Assembly (NCBI GenBank): GCA_021018995.1
Contig: CM037584.1
Span: forward strand, 144,973,317 to 145,037,316
From: Chloranthus sessilifolius
Taxonomy: Eukaryota; Streptophyta; Magnoliopsida; Chloranthales; Chloranthaceae
Length of the DNA stretch: 64,000 bases
Direction: 5' to 3'
Of this stretch, positions 55,830-64,000 are shown one piece after another. Made by a program: the position numbers and the translations under genes. Under the pieces are notes generated by a model. It ran no database searches. It was not told the DNA's origin and saw only the letters and a program-made list of their open reading frames with translations. Each line of letters opens with the position of its first letter. Position 1 is the stretch's first letter.

Positions 55830-58800
55830 GCCCCATCTCTGCTGTTGCTGCCAGTGTTGACATCTGTTTGTTCATAGCTTAACGGGACCTGATGAGGATC
55901 ATAGGTTGGTATCGAGAGCTAGAAAGGTATGGCTGCCGGTTCTTGAGGTACTTGTATTGTCGGCTCAGGAGGTGTGGGCAATACTTGATTCACCTCGGTG
56001 GTAGCGGGTTGGGTGGAAAGATTGGGCCAAATGGGGGTGGTGAAGCTTGAGGGTGGTGGTATTTGAGGGAAGGAGGTAAAAGTTGGCCATTGATAGCTGG
56101 TGGGTGCTGGCAGTAGATGGGGGGTCTGATGGGCCGTTGGGTGATTGAAGGGGGGGGGTGGATTTTGCAGGAGAAACTTGGGGTGATGGGATGGACGTAG
56201 GCCATTGGTAATTGCCAGGTGCGGGTATGGGATTGGGGGCCTAGTGGCTTAAAGGGTAATCGGTGGGGGTTGTGGTGTATGGTGGTAGTTGAAATGGGGC
56301 GAGCGCAGGCCATTAATAACTGGCGGGTGTGGGTGCAGGATTGGGGGCCTGGGTGCTTATAGGGTAATTGATGGGAGTTGTGGTGTATGGTTGGTATGCA
56401 TTGATATTTACATAATTGACGAGTGTGGTGGATGAAAAGTATGCCCAGAGATCCAAGGGTTTAAATTGCGGGGTTGGGTTGGGGAAATATTCTGACAAAT
56501 TTAGGGGTTCAATTACCCCTACGTTCCCCTCTTCTATGTTTTTTAACAAAGGTGCTACATAACTCTCCCGATCATTGATATAATTGAATGGGTCAAATTC
56601 TAACTCCTCCTCATCTTCTATCATTCCAACGGTGGGTATGAGACCTGCTCCTCCGGTGGGACGTGGGGGTAGTGGCACTTGGTAAATATTAGCATGCTGA
56701 GAGGGTGCAGGGGGAATGATTTTCTCGGCATCATCAAATATTGGATGGCGTGCTTCAATGAGAACCAACGATCAGTAGGGTAACTCGGACCCTGATGAAA
56801 ATTATAGTGGGTATTTGGGTCATAGTTCCTTGCGATCGAGTGAGGAGGAGGTTGTGGTTGGCGAATAGTCACTAATCCCTTTTCTACTAATAGGGGAAAA
56901 AGTACACTCAATGATTGCCCCAGAGGTGTGAAGACTCGGTCGTAGCGGGCTTTCCTCTGTTCCGGGGTCATTTGCATTCCTTCCCCATTCCCCATTCCCC
57001 ATTCTTTGCGTCTGCTCAGGCCTAACGGGTGCTAGTGGGGCATCCTGAAATTGAAACGGGATTGTATTGTTATGGGGCCGGGTATTGATTATGTTCTGGA
57101 CATCGCCCCCTATTTTCTTTTCATTCCTTTGCTATGAAAATCTTCTTACCCCACTGGGTCCACTCAGCATATTCTTATTCAGACTCCCTTCCCTGATGGC
57201 GTCCTCGCATTGGTTAGCATTTTTCACCAGATCAGCAAAGTTGGTCTGCTGCTGATATACCAAAAAGTCTGAAATCACTGGCAGAGTGTTCTTTGAAATC
57301 ATCTCTATCTTTTCATAATCAGGTATTATGTTCCTGACCTGAGCTGCCAATGCTCTCCATCGCCCCAAGTAGTTGCTGAAGGTCTCGTTCTGGTTCTGCT
57401 TTACACGGGCCAAGTCGGACTTACGCGGCTCGATGTCTATATTATAGACATACTATTCTTGAAAGAGATGCGTCAAGTCCCTCCACGTTTTCATCATAGA
57501 TGGTTTTAAAGATGTGAACTATCTTAAAGCCGGCCCTGTCAAACTCTTTTGAAAGACTTTTATTAGCAGTCTTTCATCCTCCCCATATTGGCACATGTCC
57601 CCATAGTAGGACTTCAGGTGTGGAATAGGATTGCCAGTGCCATTATATTTGTCGAAGGTTGACATTTTAAATTTGGGGGGTAGGGGGACCTTAGCGAACA
57701 AACATAAGTCTGTGAAGTCCGTGGCGTGGATTTCAGCACCTCCCATTTTCATCAGCTGTTTTTGTATTTTGTCTAACTATTCTTTCAGTTGTTATCATTC
57801 TTTTGATACAGGGGTCACTTTCTCGACCGTCAGTTGAACTTCACTCTGGGCCACCAGGGGGTGGGCAATTATGGGAGGAGGGTTGAGGCTAGTCAAAGCC
57901 CCAGCATAGGCCTCGCTATTCCTAATCTCGTTCTTTTCATACTACTGGTCGGAATAGTGTGCAACGAGGGCGGGATTCTCCTATTGTTGTTGCATGGGTT
58001 GGATGGGAATGACATGAGTGGGGGTTGGGTGAGCCCATTAGAGGTGAGGAAAGATTTGTTGGGTGATGGGAATTTGGTTTTGAGGTGGGGCCTGATAGGG
58101 CCATTGGGTATGGGGGAAGGTTCGGAGATGGCCTTGGGGTGTGGGGCCATTGGAGAATTGGGTTTGAGGTATGGCATGGGTTTGACCAGGCTGTGAAGGT
58201 TGGGTTAAATGTTGGGGGTATTGTGGAAGGTATGAGTGTGGGGTCTGGGTTTAGGGCATGAACCCTTCGCCATTTTGGGCCACAGGCCATTGATAGGTTT
58301 GGGCCATGGGGCCTCGGTGGGTGTGGGCCAGTAGGCCTAGGTAGGTATGGGCCAAGGGCCCTTGAGGGGTTTAGCCTTGATGGGTCTGGGCCATGGGCCC
58401 TTGGTGGGTCTGGTGTAATGGGCCTTGATGGGTCTGGGCCATGGGCCCTGAGTAGGTTTGGGTGGTGGGGTATTGGGCCATGGGCCCTTGGGATATGTGA
58501 GAAAAGGGGGTTTGGGCCAATGGGCCTTGGGGTAAGGGGGTAATGGGGGTTTGGGTGGTGTAGATTATGGGGGGTTGATGGGGGTCATGGGGGAGTGAGG
58601 CATGGAGATTGGCTAGGGTGTGAGACGGGTTTAGGGACATGGGGTGTGAAGGAGGTGGGGGGGGTGTTTTGAGAAGCATTCCACATGGAATAGGCTTGGA
58701 ACATCTCCTCCATCATGGTCGTGGGGAGAGGGTTGGATGGAGATGGGAGATTTAAGGGATGATGGGGTATAGATGGGATGGAGGTGGAGGAAAAATTGGG

Positions 58801-59306
58801 CATGGCCCCGGTATAATTGGGCATGACCATGGTAGGTGGGGGGGTATGTGGTTGATGAGGGGATGTATTGGGTATGTTTTGGGATGATGGGAGGCATGAT
58901 GAGGAGGGATGAGGAAAGTTGGGCATGGCCCCGATAAAAATGGGCCTGACCCGGATGGATGGGGGATTTTACGGGGGGGCAGATAGGGCGGAAGTGGTGT
59001 ATGTGAATGTGGATGGATCGGAATATAGGGGGATGATGGGAATTGGGGCATGGATGTGGATGGGGAAAATGAGTTTGGGTTTGGCATGGGCATGGTTTGG
59101 GCAGAAGATGGAGAATGGGGGGTAGGACTTTGGATATTTTAGGGGGTAATGGTTGGGATTATGGGGGCGCCAAATGGGCCGGTAACTGTAAAGGGGGGTT
59201 GGGTGAGGGGAATGGAGGAAAAAATTTCTCCCAAATGGGAGTGGGTTGGAGAATGTGGCGGGGATGAGTCGGGATCAGCGTAAGCCGGGTCCACTACCCA
59301 CGACAT
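55830..59306 (-). pseudogene. gag: gag region, copy 3
   Basis: The likely start is at 59306. The capsid-like segment lies at 57132-57752 and the C-terminal part at 56313-56995. The tandem peptide repeats of the proline-rich part are fewer than in copies 1 and 2. Broken; fossil. Confidence 0.8.
58280..58500 (-). repeat. Coding minisatellite in gag, copy 3
   Basis: This is a shorter version, with about two units fewer than in copy 1. Confidence 0.72.
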
Positions 59307-59790
59307 TCTACGGGAACGGGCTGGGTAAGGGTGCCTTGCATAAGGCCCAAAAATCCTCCTTCCCCTACGGGATGGTGGAGGGCAAGATGATGTCGTTGTG
59401 CCGACACCACAAACTATATATATATTTTTTGGGTTTTGATTATATATATTTATTTGAATTTTTTTTGAAAAAGTATTAAAAAATAAAGGTTTCGAAGCCT
59501 TAGAATTCCCTTTTCGGGTGGCTCTTATACCATAATTCAAGACCCGCGGCGACGATTCCGATGCACTTCAAAAGAATCGAAGGAGAACCTTCGATCTATT
59601 GAGGGCACGAAAATTGAGGGAAATAACCTGTTTCCCCGGAATGAGCCAAAAAGAAGTTGCCCTCTTTTGGTCAGTGGGGGCGTATTGGGTGTTGGAGATG
59701 GTGGGGCCTAAACAAGGCACTAAGCACACTGATCGGGAGACTCGGGAGGTGAAGAAGGCCACAGATTCGGGCTGGGGTGCTATTAAACAG

Positions 59791-59953
59791 ACCTGGCGCA
59801 ATTAATACATGCGCCCAGGTTGCAAGGCACTATTTTTACACTGGCACAACTCGCCAAGGTAAAAACGTGGATTTTAAAGCTGGCGCAACTATTAGTTGCG
59901 CCAGTTATAAATTCCAATTTTTTGCATTGGTGCAACTAATACTTGCTCCAGGC
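59791..59953. promoter_or_regulatory. Palindrome cluster B, copy 3
   Basis: Units lie at about 59791-59820, 59879-59905 and 59926-59953. The same 77-codon open stretch is kept downstream at 59568-59801. Confidence 0.68.
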
Positions 59954-59964
59954 AAAAACTGATG

Positions 59965-60766
59965 CTCCAGAACTGATGACAGCAACCACCAACACCCAAA
60001 ATGAGTCTTTTTTTTTTAGTGTTTTTGGAAGCTAGGCTTCCGAGAACTGAGCTATTTTTTTTTGGAGATCGATTCTCTCCTCACCGCACCTAAAGGGTTT
60101 GAGTCCGGTATAACTCGCTAGCGCACTCTCCAAGGGTTTTAAGTTTTGGAATGGGAACCCACCCGATATACCTCTGGCGTGAGCGCCTTCTCAGATACTA
60201 GGTAGGCTGGGACTTTTCTGGATCATCACTACTAGGGGCTGCTGCCATACTAAGACCCGAGTGGTTGTGTGTTTGCCTAATCCCAAACCCTTTAAAATCT
60301 ACCCCATAAAAGCAAATTAATTAAGCTCCCTAACTTGGTTCAATTTTAATTTTTTTCAAAGCCTTTTTTATGGAAGTTTTCTTAAGTTCAAAGAATGGGG
60401 GTGATGATCCCGTGCCACCACTACGGGCCGACGTCCACTGTCAGAATATGTTTGCACAAGTAGGCCTGCCAATCGGCTAAGGCACTTTAAATGACAGAAA
60501 ATTAAATGAATTAAAAGATAATGCTCAGGTAGGCCAGCCGATCGCCTAAGACACTTAAAATGACGGAAAAGTAAAGAAATTTAAAGACTATATAAGTAGG
60601 CACCAATCAGCTAAGGCTCGTAAATGACGTAAAAGTAGGGGTAAGTAAAGTGACTTAATCGAAGGGGTGACTGAAAAAAATAGCAAAAATAAAAATAAAT
60701 AAACTGTAATAAAATGTTAGAAAAATATAAAAAAGGCCTAGTTCAAGGGGAAGCTCTACTAGCTAC
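59965..60766 (-). other. Untranslated leader with ~72 bp repeats, copy 3
   Basis: The repeat units lie at about 60458-60640; the third is slightly eroded compared with copies 1 and 2. Confidence 0.58.
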
Positions 60767-60784
60767 TCCCCAGTAGAGTCGCCA
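60767..60784 (-). other. Primer binding site, tRNA-Arg(ACG) type, copy 3
   Basis: The 18 bases are identical to the other two sites and are separated from the LTR C edge by two bases. Confidence 0.87.
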
Positions 60785-61509
60785 TCTGTGCAACTGTGGG
60801 AATCGAGACGATCCCGTCGTGACGATGCACTCTCTAACGAAAAATATAGAGTCACCACCCGGAGCTTTCGGTGTCCCGGGATACCTAGTTCATTTTTATG
60901 AGCAGTGAAGTGCTAAAAATATGACTCTGAATCCGGTCCACACCAAAGGCTCTTTGGTAGGGGCTTCGGTTATTGATCGGGGAGGTGTTAGGCACCCGAT
61001 CAACCCGCTTAACGCGGTCTCTACTAAAGGCCAAAAATAAAATGAAGTAAAAGAAAAGAAAATAGCTTCCTCTTGCCGAATTGAGCCTCCAATCCTATTG
61101 GTGCCCCTCCGTTCCTACCGAAAATTTGGCGGGTAACGGCACAAAATGAGAGGGTAGGGAGTGAAAAAGGAGATAGGAGAAGAAAGGGGAGAGCCAGAGC
61201 CCTCGGGCCCTTGTAGCACCATAGGAGAGCCTTGAGTGGCTTGCTTTGATGAGCTCTTGAAGGCTTTGTGTGGGGGAAAATGGGGTTCTAGCTCTTAAGG
61301 CTTGAAGCTAATAGGTAGGGGAGGAAGGCAAGGGGGTCACACACACCTAACCTAATGGTTTTTTATGAAATGCTAAGGGTGGGAAGAGGTTTTAGAATTC
61401 TGGTTTTTGTATGGGAGGGGTGCACTAAAGGGAGAAAGATCTTCTCACTTTAAGCTCTTTCTCTCTTAGATAGAAATTCTCAACCCTTAAATCAAGGGGA
61501 GGGGGGCTC

Positions 61510-61517
61510 TATTTATA
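61510..61517 (-). promoter_or_regulatory. LTR C TATA box
   Basis: The TATAAATAGAG context is the same. It would drive copy 3. Only one upstream palindrome is left in this LTR, so its activity may differ from A and B if the palindromes matter. Confidence 0.7.
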
Positions 61518-61797
61518 GGAAAAGGATAGGTTAGGAGGCTACTTAGATGCTAATTAGGGTTAGCAATTAGGTAATCTCTAATTTAAAGTTTCCTAGGAAT
61601 TTTGGAGCCTTGAAATGTGTGAGAAGGTCCTCCAATGGCGGATGATGAGATGAGGCCTTAAGCCACTTGAAGGGGTGCAAATATGCTTCAAAAGGGTGCA
61701 ACGGAACTAGCAAAACACACTCCAAAGGTCAAGGTGGTCAACAAGTCAAACCCTAATCACGATTTTCAGGATAAAATCTAACAGTTATTGTTCTTAT

Positions 61798-61826
61798 GCC
61801 TGGCGCATCTATTAGTTGTGCCAGGC
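61798..61826. promoter_or_regulatory. Single palindrome in LTR C U3
   Basis: One unit matches the TATA-proximal unit of LTRs A and B. The other units of the cluster are absent here. Confidence 0.7.
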
Positions 61827-62173
61827 AAATGCACAGTAAAATAGTGCAGAACAATGCTTGGAAGTCTGCCCTCCGAATTCGGTTTGCCATATCTTTTTAC
61901 GTATACCTCTGATTGGGGAAATTATTAGACCATTGGAAAGCTGACGACCTTTACTCTTCAATGGTATGAGACTCAATCACAGTAGAGGGCCGTAGCCAGT
62001 TCTGGTACACCACTGTTCATCCATAGCCTGGTAAGGTTAGTTTTTAGGGTTTGGAATGGGTTCTAAGGATTGGGATTGGTTTTTCAAGGTTCGGGGTAGG
62101 TTCCTAAGGGGGTCTAAGGCAATTCATAAGGGTTGGGGTAGTTCCTAAAGGTTCCATTCATGCTATCCAAAAG

Positions 62174-63570
62174 CTCAGGAGTGCGCCCTTCTCTAAATGT
62201 ATTTCGATCGGTCCTTGGGCCAAATTTGGGTGTCTACAGATCCGAATACAGAATACTTGGTACATCCACACACATACAGAAATCAATGTTGTTATAATAC
62301 ATGGCAAAAAGAAATGATTCCATTCTATACAAAACATCTAAAATAAAATAACTGAAATAAAATCACCGGTGATGGCCAACCGTCACTTAAACAGTGGCGT
62401 ACAAATCTATATAAACAAAAACTAGACGTACCAAGTTCAAACTCTCAGGTCCAATACTATACCAAAATCTAAAAAATCAATAGAAAATGATGTGCTTCTT
62501 TCTCCGATACGTATATCCGGATTCTCCTCAAGTCCAGGGCCCTTTTCTCAAGCTATACCTGTGACGTATAGTCGGGGTGAGCTAACAGTCTAAGCTCAAT
62601 AGCAGAAATATCAACAACAATTACATCTTATCATGTCAATGCATAGAATCGATGACAGAGTTCAAAATAGAACCAAAACATGAATTTAAAGACATAATTC
62701 AAAGTGATAATTAATCAGAAATTCGATAACAGAAATAAAAGCTCGTATTTTCGTATTCACTATACACTATTCAATAATTTAATGTTCAGGGTTCAGATTC
62801 CAACATTCAGTGTTCAATGATTCAATGTCCATTGTTCACTGTGCATTCACTGTGTTCACTACATTCACTATGCTTACAACATTCTTTATGCTCATTGCAT
62901 TCACTACATGCAATGTGTTCACTACATTCAATATGCTCACAACATTCTCTATGCTCATTGCATTCTCTGTGTTCACCACAATCACTATGTTCACTTATGT
63001 ATGTTATGTAATGCGTATGGATAACCATCGTACCAATCCAAATTTGGAGCTGAAAGTTACAGCTAAAATACCAAGACAATGTCAGTCCTTCTATCACAGT
63101 CGCGCGAGTGACTTCCAAAGTCATGCGAGTGACTTCCAAAGTCACGCGAGCGACTCTCTTGGCACACTCTCAGTCGCACGAGTAGCTGTTACCTCTAAAT
63201 TTTTAGGCTATTCTGAAGCCTATCTCATATGAGCGTCTTTCAGGGTCGCGCGAGCGACCGTTGGGATTTATGCAATTCTTCTCGAATTCAAATTTTCTTT
63301 TTCTTTCTTTTCTTTTCTCTCTTCAAACCCACATTAATTAACTAACATTTAGGGAAATTAACATACAATTTAAACCACAATTTAACCATGAGATCTCACC
63401 TTTTTAACATGTGGAATTTGTGCATTCAACAATTGAATTTTGGAACGATCGGCGCTCTTGCTACACTCCCAACGGTTCAAAACCCTTAACTTAGTGCTGC
63501 TAGACCTCAGGAGTGTGCCCTACTCTAAATGTGTTTCGAGCGGGCCTTGGGCCAAATTTGGTTGTCAACA
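62174..63570 (-). repeat. Duplicated LTR end flanking a 1.27 kb segment, LTR C
   Basis: The 65-base repeats are at 62174-62238 and 63506-63570, collinear with LTRs A and B. Confidence 0.72.
62815..63165. repeat. Two minisatellites in LTR C
   Basis: The TTCACTATG-type block is followed by two full 21-base units plus a partial. The unit sequences differ slightly from LTR B. Confidence 0.75.
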
Positions 63571-63585
63571 GATGCCCCTCTTTGG
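63571..63585 (-). other. Polypurine tract of the next copy
   Basis: This 15-base tract is identical to the other two and directly abuts LTR C. Confidence 0.77.
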
Positions 63586-64000
63586 TATTCGATCACTAAC
63601 GATCGTATGCCAAAGAAAAGAGATATCCGAAGAGGCCCAAGGCATTACTGACGGGTCTGCTACATGCAGAACGACCTTCAAACATCAGGTGAGTAACACG
63701 GTGAGAAAATGAAAGCCCTGGGGTGCCAGGCTAATCATTCATTTCTTGAGGTAATCGGTTCCCAAGTACTTAGCGACATTACTGGGCATAACTGAGGTGG
63801 AATGAGTTGCGAAAGCCCAATAGCTGGGAAAAACGTTCGCCACTCGAGTTGCGAAAGCCCGTTAGTTGGGGAAAACATCCGCTTCTTGAGATGATGTGAA
63901 GGTGATTGATGTTCGAAATTCATTCTGAATGCAACAGCTTCGTAAGTAAGAGGGGTGATCGACCCACATTCAAGGATAGGCGCGAAGTAAACATACGCAA
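63571..64000 (-). mobile_element. Start of a further internal region, cut by window end
   Basis: The polypurine tract and PPT-proximal sequence follow LTR C exactly as they follow LTRs A and B. The last bases match about 19328-19755 and 41492-41920. The array therefore continues beyond the window. Confidence 0.85.

Larger units (their letters stand above)
38541..63570 (-). mobile_element. Copy 3: Tat/Ogre element with both LTRs (~25.0 kb)
   Basis: This copy runs from LTR B (its 3' LTR) to LTR C (its 5' LTR), with a 19.3 kb internal region. It keeps the longest single frames of the three copies in the protease/G-patch segment (54540-55355, 271 residues). It also has full cargo. LTR C is about 170 bases shorter than LTR B, largely from loss of palindrome units. 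It is broken in coding terms to a degree like its neighbours. Confidence 0.9.
60787..63570 (-). repeat. LTR C (2.78 kb), 5' LTR of copy 3
   Basis: The edges match those of LTR B. It is shorter because only one palindrome unit remains upstream of the TATA box (61798-61826). The rest, including the duplicated terminal segment, is collinear with LTRs A and B. Confidence 0.88.
1..64000. repeat. Head-to-tail array of a ~22 kb Tat/Ogre-type retrotransposon unit
   Basis: The first bases of the window recur nearly unchanged at 20071 and 42237, and every recognisable part (PMD module, integrase, RT, gag, LTR) recurs in the same order and strand. The periods are 20070 and 22166 bases. LTRs alternate with internal regions and neighbours share an LTR, which is the arrangement expected from unequal recombination between LTRs or whole units. 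The first period is about 2 kb shorter, mainly because its opposite-strand cargo is shorter. An assembly artefact cannot be excluded from sequence alone, but the copies differ by many scattered substitutions and small length changes, so they are not one sequence duplicated by software. Confidence 0.93.

Noticed and set aside
1-64000. rDNA or host segmental duplication as the cause of the ~22 kb period
   Set aside because: No rRNA sequence or host gene is present, and the unit is fully explained by LTR, gag-pol and cargo parts.

Overview
The window is plant nuclear DNA made almost entirely of one very large LTR retrotransposon family, repeated head to tail. A stretch starting at 1 recurs at 20071 and at 42237, so the period is 20.1 to 22.2 kb. 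The retroelement is encoded on the minus strand. Its pol order (protease, RT, RNase H, a second archaeal-type RNase H, integrase), its tRNA-Arg-type primer site and its ~25 kb length place it in the Tat/Ogre group of Ty3/Gypsy elements. This points to a seed plant, probably a dicot; the species cannot be told. No host gene, rRNA, tRNA or CRISPR was seen.

The layout is LTR-internal-LTR-internal-LTR with shared LTRs. Copy 1 is an internal region (1-16374) whose left LTR lies outside the window. LTR A is 16375-19327, copy 2 internal is 19328-38540, LTR B is 38541-41491, copy 3 internal is 41492-60786, and LTR C is 60787-63570. The last 430 bases begin a further internal region. A full element is about 25.1 kb. 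Read along the minus strand it runs: 5' LTR with a TATA box, primer site, leader with ~72 bp repeats, proline-rich gag, protease and G-patch, a possible Ogre-type intron, RT/RNase H, second RNase H, integrase, a trailer, two genes on the opposite strand, polypurine tract, 3' LTR. All coding parts are fossils: each copy carries roughly ten to twenty interruptions. The LTRs look about 97-99% alike by eye, so the array seems recent.

The opposite-strand cargo is the most interesting part. Nearest the 3' LTR is a plant mobile domain (PMD) gene with a long T-rich leader intron. Next is a gene that resembles the plant DUF7745 family and has a coiled-coil tail. Copy 1 has the first module and only the end of the second.

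The strongest unexplained signal is a ~25 bp near-perfect palindrome, core TGGCGCAACTA-N-TAGTTGCGCCA. It occurs up to about 14 times per copy, in four clusters with a regular ~47-48 bp spacing. The clusters lie just upstream of both opposite-strand genes, upstream of the LTR TATA box, and upstream of the gag leader. The same DNA signal therefore seems to sit at every likely promoter of the element, on both strands.
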